Notes: generated by a model not told the origin, from the letters alone. 25,723 nt of DNA from CAZIVE01 sp964542435 (GCA_964542435.1 CAZIVE010000033.1:1-25723), one strand, 5' to 3'. Positions 15,770-24,487 are shown, counted from the stretch's first letter. Made by a program: numbers and translations.

Positions 15770-16816
15770 ATGGAGTTTACAGCCCGACAAATCGCGAGCT
15801 TTCTTAATGGAACGACCGAAGGGGATGCTGATGTCAAAGTCAGCAACTTTTCAAAGATAGAAGAGGGAAAAACAGGAACACTGACGTTTCTTGCCAATCC
15901 CAAATATGAACATTTCATCTATCAGACGGACGCGAGCATCGTTTTAGTAAATAAAGACTTTATGCCTTCGGAACCGATTAAGGCGACATTGGTAAAAGTG
16001 GAAAATGCCTACGCAGCGCTTGCCATGCTGCTCAACATGGTAGAAGAATCGAAGAAGAAAAAGAGTGGCGTAGCTTCATCCGCATTCATCGCAGCGTCGG
16101 CAAAAGTCGGTGAGAACTGCTACATCGGCGAGATGGCCTTCATCGGTGAGAATGCCCAAGTGGGTGACAACTGCCGCATCTATCCATTCGCCTACGTGGG
16201 TGACAATTGCAAAGTCGGCAACAATACCATATTATATCCGCACGTTACTATCTACGAGGATTGCGTCGTAGGCAACAATTGTATCCTTCACGCCGGTTCG
16301 GTAGTCGGTTCCGATGGTTTCGGATTCGCTCCTGAAGGCGAAGACTACAAGAAGATTCCGCAGCTGGGCAATGTCGTTCTGGAAGACGATGTGGAGATCG
16401 GCGCCAATACTACCATAGATCGCGCTGTCATGGAATCGACCTTTATTCGCAAGGGCGTGAAGCTGGATAACCTGATTCAGATCGCACACAACTGTGAGAT
16501 TGGCGAACACACGGTCATGGCTGCCCAAGTGGGTATTGCCGGATCGACGAAAGTGGGACGCCACTGTATGTTCGGCGGACAGGTTGGTCTTTCAGGACAT
16601 ATTCATATCGGCGATCATGTAAGCCTCGGCGCTCAGAGTGGCGTAATGGGCAGCATCAAAGACAATCAGACCATGATCGGTTCACCGGTGTTGCCGATTA
16701 ATACCTATATGCGTTCGAACATCGTCATCCGCCATCTTCCGGAAATGTATCGGGATATGGACACGATGAAAAAGGAAATCGAACAGTTAAAAGAACAGAT
16801 TAATAAACTAAAATAA
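15770..16816 (+). CDS. lpxD: UDP-3-O-(3-hydroxyacyl)glucosamine N-acyltransferase
   Basis: Third enzyme of lipid A synthesis; adds the second hydroxyacyl chain from acyl-ACP to UDP-3-O-acylglucosamine. 348 residues. The N-terminal uridine-binding domain (1-100) is followed by hexapeptide repeats of a left-handed beta-helix (about 103-300), visible as repeated VG/IG-x-N/D-x units. The catalytic histidine matches His240 in IQIAHNCEIG. A charged C-terminal helix (325-348) fits the acyl carrier protein-binding end. Four bases separate it from lpxC/fabZ. It probably starts the lpx operon. Confidence 0.97.
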   Translation: MEFTARQIASFLNGTTEGDADVKVSNFSKIEEGKTGTLTFLANPKYEHFIYQTDASIVLVNKDFMPSEPIKATLVKVENAYAALAMLLNMVEESKKKKSGVASSAFIAASAKVGENCYIGEMAFIGENAQVGDNCRIYPFAYVGDNCKVGNNTILYPHVTIYEDCVVGNNCILHAGSVVGSDGFGFAPEGEDYKKIPQLGNVVLEDDVEIGANTTIDRAVMESTFIRKGVKLDNLIQIAHNCEIGEHTVMAAQVGIAGSTKVGRHCMFGGQVGLSGHIHIGDHVSLGAQSGVMGSIKDNQTMIGSPVLPINTYMRSNIVIRHLPEMYRDMDTMKKEIEQLKEQINKLK

Positions 16817-16820
16817 AGCA

Positions 16821-18206
16821 ATGCAAAAGCAGAAGACACTTGCAGCTCCTTTCTCTTTACATGGAAAAGGTCTGCATACCGGACTCGATATTAATATCAC
16901 CTTCAATCCGGCTCCTGAAAATACAGGATACAAAATCAAAAGAGTCGACCTCGAAGGCCAACCGGTGATTGATGCGCTTGCTGAAAATGTAGTGGGCACA
17001 CAACGTGGAACCGTCCTCTCGAAAGGAGATGTGCAGGTCAGCACAGTCGAACATGCCATGGCAGCCCTCTATGCTGCAGAGATCGACAACTGTCTCGTTG
17101 AGGTCAACGCACCTGAATTCCCCATCCTTGACGGCAGTTCCAGATTCTTCACTGAAGGTATCCTGAAGGCCGGCATAGTCGAACAGAACTCCCCACGCAA
17201 CTTCTACGTCGTAAAACATAAGATCGAAGTTAAAGATGAAGAGAGCGGATCGTCACTCATCATCCTTCCTGATGATAAATTCAGCATCAATGTGCTGGTT
17301 TCCTACGACTCTCCTATCCTCTCCAATCAGTTTGCTACACTGAACGAACTGAGCGAATTCCCGGAAGAGATTGCGGCTTCACGCACATTCGTATTCCTCC
17401 GCGAAGTTGAGACATTGCTTCATCACAACCTCATCAAAGGCGGTGATCTCGACAATGCCATTGTCATCTATGACAAAGAGACTTCACAGGATTCTTTAGA
17501 CAAACTGGCAGACATGATGAATCTTCCGCACATGAGCATCAGCAGCCTCGGCTATATCAACCACAAACCGCTGAAGTTCGTCAACGAACCGGCCCGCCAC
17601 AAACTAATCGATGTGATCGGAGATATGGCTCTCATCGGCCGTCCGCTGCTGGGACGAATCATTGCAACACGTCCGGGACATAAGATAAACAACCAATTGG
17701 CGCGTATGATCCGCAAGGATATCAAAGTGAACGAAATTCAGGCACCGGTTTACAATCCCAACATCACTCCTATTATGGATATCAACCGTATCAAGGAGTT
17801 GTTGCCTCATCGTTTTCCGATGCTACTCGTGGATAAGATCATTGAAATTGGCGGAGACTATATCGTCGGCATCAAGAATGTGTCCATCAACGAGCCTTTC
17901 TTCCAGGGCCATTTCCCGCAGCAACCTGTAATGCCAGGCGTGCTTCTGGTGGAAGCCATGGCACAGACCGGCGGACTGCTCGTCCTCAATTCCGTAGACG
18001 AACCGGAACGTTATTCCACCTATTTCATGAAGATCGACGGTGTGAAATTCCGTCAGATGGTAGTTCCCGGTGATACGCTCATTTTCCGCCTGCAACTTCT
18101 CGAGCCGATCAGAAGAAGCATTTCCACGATGAAAGGGTACGCATTCGTTGGAGAGAAACTGGTTTGCGAAGCTGAATTCATGGCCCAAGTCATTAAAAAC
18201 AAATAA
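16821..18206 (+). CDS. lpxC/fabZ: Bifunctional LpxC deacetylase - FabZ dehydratase
   Basis: Natural fusion of 461 residues. The LpxC part (1 to about 310) is the zinc deacetylase that commits UDP-3-O-acyl-GlcNAc to lipid A. It shows the HGKGLHTG start motif, zinc ligand His78 in STVEHAM, the LDGSS motif (103-107), further zinc ligands His260 and Asp264, and the catalytic-site His287. The FabZ part (about 318-461) is the 3-hydroxyacyl-ACP dehydratase, with LLPHRFPMLLVD, catalytic His364 in GHFP and Glu378 in LLVEAMAQ. The fusion is a known hallmark of Bacteroidetes. It joins two enzymes that compete for the hydroxyacyl-ACP pool. It lies 4 bases after lpxD and 8 bases before lpxA. Confidence 0.98.
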   Translation: MQKQKTLAAPFSLHGKGLHTGLDINITFNPAPENTGYKIKRVDLEGQPVIDALAENVVGTQRGTVLSKGDVQVSTVEHAMAALYAAEIDNCLVEVNAPEFPILDGSSRFFTEGILKAGIVEQNSPRNFYVVKHKIEVKDEESGSSLIILPDDKFSINVLVSYDSPILSNQFATLNELSEFPEEIAASRTFVFLREVETLLHHNLIKGGDLDNAIVIYDKETSQDSLDKLADMMNLPHMSISSLGYINHKPLKFVNEPARHKLIDVIGDMALIGRPLLGRIIATRPGHKINNQLARMIRKDIKVNEIQAPVYNPNITPIMDINRIKELLPHRFPMLLVDKIIEIGGDYIVGIKNVSINEPFFQGHFPQQPVMPGVLLVEAMAQTGGLLVLNSVDEPERYSTYFMKIDGVKFRQMVVPGDTLIFRLQLLEPIRRSISTMKGYAFVGEKLVCEAEFMAQVIKNK

Positions 18207-18214
18207 ATAAGGAT

Positions 18215-19000
18215 ATGAATATTTCCCCATTAGCCGTAGTGAATCCAAAAGCCCAAATTGGAGAAAACACTATCGTCGATCCTTTTGCCGTAATAGAAGG
18301 AGACGTCATTATTGGTGACAATTGTCGTATATTCTCCCACGCGACAATCCTTGACGGAGCCCGCATTGGTAATAACTGTAATATTTTTCCCTGCGCCGTT
18401 ATCGCAGGCATTCCTCAGGATCTGAAGTTTGCCGGTGAAACGACGACCGCTGAGATCGGCGACTACACCACCATTCGCGAGTGTGCGACGGTCAATCGCG
18501 GAACGGCTTCAAAAGGCAGAACGATCATCGGTCAGCACTGCCTCATCATGGCTTACTCTCATGTGGCCCACGACTGCATCTTCAAGAATTATGTCATCAT
18601 CGGCAATGCATCACAGATTGCAGGGGAAGTCGAGATCGACGACTACGCTATCATCAGTGGAGGAACGCTCATCCATCAGTTCTCCCGCATCTCACAGCAT
18701 GTCATGGTGCAGGGCGGTTCACGCATTGGGAAAGATATTCCTCCTTATACGCTTATCGGACGTGACCCGATCGTTTATTGTGGAATCAACATCGTCGGAC
18801 TGAGACGCCGCGGATTCACCAATCAGCAGGTTTTCCAGATCCAGGACATCTACCGCACACTTTATACGCGCGGCCTGAATAATTCAGATGCCTTGAAAGC
18901 TATTGAAACAGAATACGAGCCGACCGAAGAACGGGATCTTATCCTCAACTTCATCAAGAGTTCAAAGCGAGGCATCGTAAGAGGTTCGATTGACGAATAA
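18215..19000 (+). CDS. lpxA: UDP-N-acetylglucosamine acyltransferase
   Basis: First enzyme of lipid A synthesis; transfers a 3-hydroxyacyl chain from ACP to the 3-OH of UDP-GlcNAc. 261 residues, normal for the family. Left-handed beta-helix hexapeptide repeats span about 1-185, followed by a helical C-terminal domain. Catalytic His119 lies in SHVAHDC. IHQFSRI and the GLRRRGF segment are conserved family blocks. It is third in the lpx operon, and the stop codon is followed directly by the repeat-rich stretch and the assembly gap. Confidence 0.97.
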   Translation: MNISPLAVVNPKAQIGENTIVDPFAVIEGDVIIGDNCRIFSHATILDGARIGNNCNIFPCAVIAGIPQDLKFAGETTTAEIGDYTTIRECATVNRGTASKGRTIIGQHCLIMAYSHVAHDCIFKNYVIIGNASQIAGEVEIDDYAIISGGTLIHQFSRISQHVMVQGGSRIGKDIPPYTLIGRDPIVYCGINIVGLRRRGFTNQQVFQIQDIYRTLYTRGLNNSDALKAIETEYEPTEERDLILNFIKSSKRGIVRGSIDE

Positions 19001-19002
19001 CC

Positions 19003-19112
19003 GGCTTTCGCACTTTTACATTGACTCCGCACGATCGAAAAATGACTTTGTAAATCTGCAACAAGGCTTTTCAACGTGGAAAAATGGGTTTGCGACTTTA
19101 CATTTCGATTTT
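19003..19112 (+). repeat. Degenerate repeats abutting the assembly gap
   Basis: Two similar segments occur 84 bases apart (GGcTTTCGCACTTTTACATT at 19003-19022 and a one-base-shorter form from 19087). GAAAAATGnnTTTG occurs twice, 42 bases apart (19037-19050, 19079-19092). The spacing fits a degenerate unit of about 42 bases that may continue into the gap. Confidence 0.5.
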
Positions 19113-19212
19113 NNNNNNNNNNNNNNNNNNNNNNNNNNNNNNNNNNNNNNNNNNNNNNNNNNNNNNNNNNNNNNNNNNNNNNNNNNNNNNNNNNNNNNNN
19201 NNNNNNNNNNNN
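19113..19212. other. Assembly gap (100 N)
   Basis: Exactly 100 N, the usual scaffold placeholder, so the true length is unknown. It separates lpxA from miaA. Any open frame running through it is an artefact. Confidence 0.97.
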
Positions 19213-19226
19213 GACGAACGTTATTG

Positions 19227-20150
19227 ATGAATTCCCTGATTGTCCTGCTCGGCCCGACAGGCGTTGGCAAAACCGACCTGTCGCTCGAACTGGCGGAGCA
19301 TTTCGGATCTCCAATTCTGTCTGCAGATTCCCGACAAATCTATAAAGATCTTCCCATTGGCACAGCAGCCCCAAGTGAAGAACAGCAAGGCCGCGTACCT
19401 CATTATTTTGTCGGGACTCTTGCCTTGACTGACTATTACAGCGCTAGTCGGTTTGAAGAAGAGGCCCTCAGACTTATCGAGCAACTGCATCAATTCATTC
19501 CTGTGGTCATTCTGTCGGGTGGTTCCATGATGTATATTGATGCCGTCTGCAATGGAATTGACGAAATGCCTACTGTCACGCAGGAGATTCGGGAACAGGT
19601 ATATCGGGAATATGGAGAAAAAGGACTCGAGCCTTTCCTGGAAGAGCTGAAGAAAGCGGACCCGATCCATTTTGAAGAGGTAGATCAGAACAATTACAAG
19701 CGCGTCCTTCATGCGGTGGAGATGTGCAGGATGACGGGAAAGCCCTATTCATCGTTTCGCACGAGGTCCAAGAAGCAACGCCCATTCCAGATCATCAAAA
19801 TCGGACTGACAAGAGAACGTGAGGAGCTTTGCGAGCGTATCAATCATCGTGTGGATGAGATGATAGAAGCCGGAATGGTGGATGAAGCAAGGCGTGTCTA
19901 TCCTTTCCGCGACCTGAATTCACTGAATACAGTAGGATACAAAGAGCTGTTCCAATATCTCGACGGTACATGGACGTTGGACATGGCCATTGAGAAGATC
20001 AAGCGGAATACGCGGGTCTATGCACGGAAGCAAATGACATGGTTCAAGCGCGACAAGGAAATCACATGGTTTCATCCCGACGACAAGAGTCAGATCCTGT
20101 CGTTTATCGAACAGAGACTGAACCAGCCGCAAGACGCTCCTATTTCTTGA
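19227..20150 (+). CDS. miaA: tRNA dimethylallyltransferase
   Basis: Adds a dimethylallyl group to N6 of A37 in tRNAs that read UNN codons. 307 residues from ATG 19227 (MNSLIVLLGPTG), which lies 15 bases after the assembly gap. The P-loop GPTGVGKT is at 9-16, DSRQIY near 34-39, and the later SGGSMMY, NNYKRVLHA and NTVGYKEL segments are conserved MiaA blocks. The C-terminus is complete. The promoter or upstream linkage to lpxA is hidden in the gap. Its last 11 bases overlap the end of a convergent gene. Confidence 0.96.
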   Translation: MNSLIVLLGPTGVGKTDLSLELAEHFGSPILSADSRQIYKDLPIGTAAPSEEQQGRVPHYFVGTLALTDYYSASRFEEEALRLIEQLHQFIPVVILSGGSMMYIDAVCNGIDEMPTVTQEIREQVYREYGEKGLEPFLEELKKADPIHFEEVDQNNYKRVLHAVEMCRMTGKPYSSFRTRSKKQRPFQIIKIGLTREREELCERINHRVDEMIEAGMVDEARRVYPFRDLNSLNTVGYKELFQYLDGTWTLDMAIEKIKRNTRVYARKQMTWFKRDKEITWFHPDDKSQILSFIEQRLNQPQDAPIS

Positions 20151-20511
20151 ATACGAGATAGACGGCGGCAATCAGGAATATGAAAGCCAACACATGATTC
20201 CAGCGAATGGTTTCGTTTTTGAAGAAGAGCGAACTGAAGACTACGAATACGATCAGCGTGATGACCTCTTGAATCACCTTCAGTTGCATAAGACTGAAAG
20301 GTCCGCCATTGTCACGGAAGCCGATACGATTGGCTGGAACTTGAAAGCAATATTCAGCCAAAGCCAGTCCCCAGCTAAAGAGAATTACAGCGATCAACGG
20401 TAATTGGGCGAACCAGTCAAATTGTTCGCGCATCTTCAGATGGCCATACCAGGCACAAGTCATGAAGATATTGGAAACGATCAATAATAAGATGGTATAA
20501 AATCCTTGCAT
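20140..20511 (-). CDS. DUF486 / DMT family small membrane protein
   Basis: 123 residues with four hydrophobic helices (about 3-22, 31-50, 75-97 and 103-120). The conserved FQVPANRIGF and GPFSLMQLKVIQE segments are characteristic of DUF486 proteins, small relatives of multidrug/EamA transporters. The frame is open to 20622, but MQGFYT at 20511 fits the family length and follows a TAATTTTG element. It is convergent with miaA and overlaps its 3' end by 11 bases. Transport function is inferred only from fold class. Confidence 0.88.
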   Translation of the reverse strand: MQGFYTILLLIVSNIFMTCAWYGHLKMREQFDWFAQLPLIAVILFSWGLALAEYCFQVPANRIGFRDNGGPFSLMQLKVIQEVITLIVFVVFSSLFFKNETIRWNHVLAFIFLIAAVYLVFKK

Positions 20512-20532
20512 AGCTTTTCCTTTTATAAGGCG

Positions 20533-20540
20533 CAAAATTA
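20533..20540 (-). promoter_or_regulatory. Candidate -7 element for the DUF486 gene
   Basis: TAATTTTG on the minus strand matches TAnnTTTG, 22 bases before the start at 20511. The -33 element is unclear. Confidence 0.4.
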
Positions 20541-20584
20541 GATAACTTTTAGTCCATAGTAAGGCTGAGTAATAGAAAAATTCA

Positions 20585-20592
20585 TACCTTTG
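20585..20592 (+). promoter_or_regulatory. Candidate -7 element for the TPR/NfeD/FloA operon
   Basis: TACCTTTG matches TAnnTTTG and lies 21 bases before the start codon at 20614. No clear TTG was seen at the -33 spacing. Confidence 0.45.
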
Positions 20593-20613
20593 CTTTAAAC
20601 AAGAGAAATCAAA

Positions 20614-22053
20614 ATGAATCATTTTATAGCCAAACTGTCTATCTCTATGCTACTCTTGCTTGCAGTTTGCATGCCGCAGCTGAAAGCACAGAGTCTCGAT
20701 CAGGCAAAAAAACTTTATAACGAGGGACAATATTCAGAGGCGAAGCCCGCATTGGAAAGGCTCGTCAAACAGGTTCCCAGCAATCCGTCGTATAACCTTT
20801 GGTATGGTATATCCTGCTTCAAAACCGGTGATTTCTCCACCGCTCAGAAACATCTTGAAGTAGCAGCCAAACGAAACATGGCAGAAGCTTATTTCTATCT
20901 TTCCAAGGTCTATTTCGACACCTATCATTTTCAAGAGGCTTCGGATGCATTCCAAAGTTATGCTTCGCTCCTTACCAAAAAGAAACAGACACCTGAAGAT
21001 CCTGAAGGCATTGCAGAAAGATCCAAGAATGCACAGCGCATGCTCGACAAGGTGGAGGATATTCAGATCATCGACAGTACAGTTGTGGATAAAGACCAGT
21101 TTCTATCGGCTTATACTCTAAGCCAGGAATGCGGCTCGCTCCAGACATCACAACAGTTCTTCAAGTCATCCGATACCTCTACGGTTTACATGAATCAGAA
21201 GGGTGACAAGATATTCTACGCACACGCCACGAACGACAATCATTACTGTCTGTTCAACCAATCCAAACTGATGGACAAATGGGGCGACGAGAAGCAACTT
21301 CCGATGACGGTCAATACCAATCAGGACGACAATTATCCTTTTGTCATGAGTGACGGCGTTACGATCTATTTTGCCTCCAAAGGGTACAACACCATCGGCG
21401 GATATGATCTTTACGTGACACGTTATAACATCGGTACAGATACCTATCTGACTCCCGAACAGCTTGGAATGCCATACAATTCGCCCTACAACGACTACAT
21501 GATCGTGTTTGACGAGACGAAGAATCTCGGCTGGTTCGTCAGCGACCGTTTTCAACCGGAAGGCAAGGTCTGCGTCTATCTCTTCATCCCAAATGCAGAT
21601 GACAAACGCATCGAAAGTGATGATATGGACTTGAAACGGGCTCATGCCGCTCCGTATGCCATCAAAGATACGTGGCAGTCTGGCAGTGATTATTCCAAGT
21701 TGATAAGTCTGGCTCATCGCGCCATTCCTTTCGGACAGAAGAAGGTTCAACATGACTTCGAATTCGTCATCAACGACAACACGGTCCTTTATTCTTTGGA
21801 CGAAATCAAATCGACAGAGGCAAAGAACCTATACATGAAAGTTCTTGCAGAAAAGAAGCAGATCAGCGACCTTCAGAACAAACTGGACAAGCTGAGAGCA
21901 CGCTATGAAGCTGCCGGCGGAAAAGGCAATGATCAGCTGAAACAGGAGATAATGGAATGTGAATCGACGATTTCATCTCTTTATAATCAGCCTGCAGAAT
22001 TGGAGAAACAGGCGAGAAATGCCGAAATCCGATCCATGAACAACAACAACTAA
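20614..22053 (+). CDS. TPR and PD40 beta-propeller envelope protein
   Basis: 479 residues. A signal peptide ends near residue 26 (QLKAQS). TPR units cover about 28-130. A WD40-like (PD40) propeller segment follows, clearest at DDNYPFVMSDGVTIYFASKG and the GGYDLYV repeat (about 240-275). A C-terminal coiled coil (about 405-475) ends the protein. This resembles Bacteroidetes TPR-PD40 periplasmic proteins that carry an OmpA domain, but no OmpA domain is present. It is first in a tight operon with nfeD, floA and a nucleoside phosphorylase (12-, 11- and 6-base gaps). A scaffold or sensor role at the envelope is likely; the exact function is unknown. Confidence 0.82.
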   Translation: MNHFIAKLSISMLLLLAVCMPQLKAQSLDQAKKLYNEGQYSEAKPALERLVKQVPSNPSYNLWYGISCFKTGDFSTAQKHLEVAAKRNMAEAYFYLSKVYFDTYHFQEASDAFQSYASLLTKKKQTPEDPEGIAERSKNAQRMLDKVEDIQIIDSTVVDKDQFLSAYTLSQECGSLQTSQQFFKSSDTSTVYMNQKGDKIFYAHATNDNHYCLFNQSKLMDKWGDEKQLPMTVNTNQDDNYPFVMSDGVTIYFASKGYNTIGGYDLYVTRYNIGTDTYLTPEQLGMPYNSPYNDYMIVFDETKNLGWFVSDRFQPEGKVCVYLFIPNADDKRIESDDMDLKRAHAAPYAIKDTWQSGSDYSKLISLAHRAIPFGQKKVQHDFEFVINDNTVLYSLDEIKSTEAKNLYMKVLAEKKQISDLQNKLDKLRARYEAAGGKGNDQLKQEIMECESTISSLYNQPAELEKQARNAEIRSMNNNN

Positions 22054-22065
22054 TAACGACGTCCT

Positions 22066-22554
22066 ATGCTGTTAGACATTGCCATCATCGTATTTCTGAT
22101 TATTGCAGCGATCATCCTGATTCTGGTAGAGATCTTTCTGCTGCCGGGTATCACTATGGCCGGAGTTGGAGGATTTCTATTCGCGGCGGGTGGCATCATC
22201 TTTGCCTACACAGTGAGTACGACGATCGGAAATGTCACGTTCATTGCAGCGTTGGTAGGATTTGCCGCAGCCTTCTTCTTTCTGCTTAGGAACCGTTCGT
22301 TCAGCAAGGTGGCATTGAACACCAATGTGGATTCACACGTGACATCGGTGATTGACCTTGGCGTCAAAGAGGGCGATGAAGGAGTCACCACTTCCCGCCT
22401 CGCTCCCATCGGCAAAGCCATCTTCCACAACGTTCAGGTGGAAGCGAAATCGGAAGGTGAATTTATGGATGAGAACGTTCCCGTCGTAGTGGTCCGAGTG
22501 GAAGGCTACAATGTCATCGTCCGTCCGAAAACTGATAACACTATTAACAATTAA
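22066..22554 (+). CDS. NfeD-like membrane protein (short form)
   Basis: 162 residues. Three hydrophobic helices (about 3-24, 30-50 and 55-75), of which the second is glycine-rich, are followed by an OB-fold C-terminal domain. That domain shows the typical NfeD pattern: G-x-A near LAPIGKAIFHNVQVEAKSEG, then a VPVVVVRVEGYNVIVRP strand pair. It lacks the N-terminal ClpP-like protease domain of long NfeD proteins, so it is the short type that pairs with flotillins. The adjacent floA gene supports this. Confidence 0.9.
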   Translation: MLLDIAIIVFLIIAAIILILVEIFLLPGITMAGVGGFLFAAGGIIFAYTVSTTIGNVTFIAALVGFAAAFFFLLRNRSFSKVALNTNVDSHVTSVIDLGVKEGDEGVTTSRLAPIGKAIFHNVQVEAKSEGEFMDENVPVVVVRVEGYNVIVRPKTDNTINN

Positions 22555-22565
22555 TACATTCAAAC

Positions 22566-23561
22566 ATGGAACTGTCTATCCTGCCTTTGGTATTATTGGG
22601 AGCGGCCGTCATCTTGCTGGCCATCTTCTTCTATTATGTTCCTTTCCTTCTGTGGATATCCGCTAAGGTATCCGGAGTCAACATCTCGCTCATCCAGCTC
22701 TTTCTGATGCGCATCAGAAAGGTACCGCCTTACATCATCACACGTGCCATGATCGAGGCTCACAAAGCCGGATTGAAAACGCTCACGCGTGACGAACTCG
22801 AAGCTCATTATCTGGCCGGTGGACATGTTGAGAAGGTAGTTCATGCATTGGTTTCCGCTTCCAAGGCGAACATCGATCTGCCTTTCCAAATGGCAACGGC
22901 CATCGACCTGGCCGGACGTGACGTGTTCGAAGCTGTGCAGATGTCCGTCAATCCGAAAGTCATCGACACACCGCCTGTAACGGCTGTTGCCAAGGATGGT
23001 ATCCAGCTAATATGCAAAGCCCGCGTTACGGTACGTGCCAACATCCGTCAGCTTGTCGGTGGTGCCGGCGAAGAGACCGTATTGGCCCGTGTAGGCGAAG
23101 GCATTGTATCCTCCATCGGCTCGTCAGAAAGTCATAAGTCCGTACTCGAGAATCCCGATTCCATCTCCAAGTTGGTGCTCCGCAAAGGTCTGGATGCCGG
23201 AACAGCATTCGAGATTCTATCCATTGATATCGCCGACATCGATATCGGCAAGAACATTGGTGCTTACCTGCAAATGGATCAGGCTCAGGCTGACAAGAAC
23301 ATTGCGCAGGCTCAAGCTGAGAAACGCCGCGCCATGGCTGTCGCTCTCGAACAGGAGATGAAGGCCAAAGCGCAAGAAGCTCGTGCCAAGGTGATCGAAG
23401 CCGAGGCTGAAGTGCCCAAAGCAATGGCTGAAGCCTTCCGCAGCGGTAATCTCGGTATCATGGACTATTACAGAATCAAGAATATCGAGGCTGATACCTC
23501 CATGAGAGATTCCATCGCGAAACCGAGTGGTCCGGTGGCACCTCCCAAACCTATTAAATAA
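22566..23561 (+). CDS. floA: Flotillin-like protein FloA
   Basis: Membrane scaffold of bacterial functional microdomains. 331 residues, the normal FloA length. An N-terminal membrane hairpin (about 5-27) is followed by an SPFH/PHB domain (about 40-235) and a long Ala/Glu/Lys-rich coiled coil (about 236-290) with repeated QAQAxK and EAxA patterns. A Pro-rich end (SGPVAPPKPIK) closes it. It is preceded by nfeD, the classical partner, and followed after 6 bases by a nucleoside phosphorylase gene. In other bacteria FloA gathers signalling and secretion proteins and affects membrane fluidity; that role is inferred by homology. Confidence 0.95.
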   Translation: MELSILPLVLLGAAVILLAIFFYYVPFLLWISAKVSGVNISLIQLFLMRIRKVPPYIITRAMIEAHKAGLKTLTRDELEAHYLAGGHVEKVVHALVSASKANIDLPFQMATAIDLAGRDVFEAVQMSVNPKVIDTPPVTAVAKDGIQLICKARVTVRANIRQLVGGAGEETVLARVGEGIVSSIGSSESHKSVLENPDSISKLVLRKGLDAGTAFEILSIDIADIDIGKNIGAYLQMDQAQADKNIAQAQAEKRRAMAVALEQEMKAKAQEARAKVIEAEAEVPKAMAEAFRSGNLGIMDYYRIKNIEADTSMRDSIAKPSGPVAPPKPIK

Positions 23562-23567
23562 AACATC

Positions 23568-24437
23568 ATGAGAATTATTGAAGCTTCTGAATTACCGATA
23601 AATGCCGACGGCAGTGCGTTTCATCTGCATCTCCGTCCCGAACAACTTGCCGACCGCATCATTATGATGGGCGATCCAGCACGTGTTTCTGTCGTTGCAT
23701 CCTATTTTGACAGCCGCGAATGTGATGTGTCGAACCGCGAGTTCCACACCATCACGGGCATGTATAAAGGAAAACGTATTTCAGCCGTATCGCATGGCAT
23801 CGGCAACGACAATATCGACATCGTATTGACCGAACTGGATGCACTCGCCAACGTGGACTTCCAAACCCGTACCGTCAAGCCGGAATTCCGTCAGTTGACA
23901 CTGGTGCGTGTCGGGACTTCCGGTGGATTACAGCCCTTCACACCGATTGGAAGCTACGTAGCTGCTGAGAAATCCATCGGATTCGACGGCGTAGTCTATT
24001 TCTATGCAAATAATGAAAAGGTACGGGATCTGCCCTTTGAAGAGGAATTGCATAAACAAACCGAATGGAAACTGAAAGGTGTCACGCCTTACGTTGTATC
24101 TGCCAATCCGTCTCTCATCGACCAGATCTGCAAAGACGATATCATTCGTGGTGTGACGATTGCCGCCAATGGCTTCTATGGACCGCAAGGCCGAGAGATT
24201 CGTCTTCCTCTTGCCGATCCCGATTTGAACAAGAAGATCGAAGCTTTCTCCTATCAGAACCATCGTATCACGAATTACGAGATGGAGAGTTCCTCTCTTT
24301 CCGGTGTCGGTGCATTGATGGGCCATCGCGCCATGACGGTCTGCTGCATCATTGCCGGCCGCGTCAACAAAGAGATGAACACCAATTACAAAGGTTCCAT
24401 CGAAGGTCTGATCGAAAAGGTGCTCGAACGAATATAA
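23568..24437 (+). CDS. Nucleoside phosphorylase (uridine phosphorylase-like)
   Basis: NP-I family enzyme of 289 residues; splits a nucleoside with phosphate into base and ribose 1-phosphate. The phosphate-binding GDPARV is at 35-40 and GTSGG at 116-120. NYEMESS (Glu238, Glu240) matches the ribose-binding motif, and NGFYGPQGR is in the region that sets base specificity. The pattern resembles uridine phosphorylases more than purine enzymes, but the substrate is not certain. It would fit with cytidine deaminase at 10806-11282, which produces uridine. It is last in the FloA operon and followed by a good terminator. Confidence 0.88.
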   Translation: MRIIEASELPINADGSAFHLHLRPEQLADRIIMMGDPARVSVVASYFDSRECDVSNREFHTITGMYKGKRISAVSHGIGNDNIDIVLTELDALANVDFQTRTVKPEFRQLTLVRVGTSGGLQPFTPIGSYVAAEKSIGFDGVVYFYANNEKVRDLPFEEELHKQTEWKLKGVTPYVVSANPSLIDQICKDDIIRGVTIAANGFYGPQGREIRLPLADPDLNKKIEAFSYQNHRITNYEMESSSLSGVGALMGHRAMTVCCIIAGRVNKEMNTNYKGSIEGLIEKVLERI

Positions 24438-24457
24438 ATGCAAGATATCATAAAGGA

Positions 24458-24487
24458 AAGGCGAAGCGAATAGGCTCCGCCTTTTTT
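24458..24487 (+). terminator. Intrinsic terminator of the FloA operon
   Basis: AAGGCGAAGC (24458-24467) pairs with GCTCCGCCTT (24474-24483) with one mismatch and a 6-base loop. The T-run ends at 24487. It lies 20 bases after the phosphorylase stop codon. Confidence 0.88.

Noticed and set aside
18990..20150. 386-residue open frame running through the N run into miaA
   Set aside because: It is created by treating N as coding. The real miaA start MNSLIVLLGPTG is at 19227.
20512..20622. N-terminal extension of the DUF486 protein
   Set aside because: It crosses candidate promoters in both directions and exceeds the family length.
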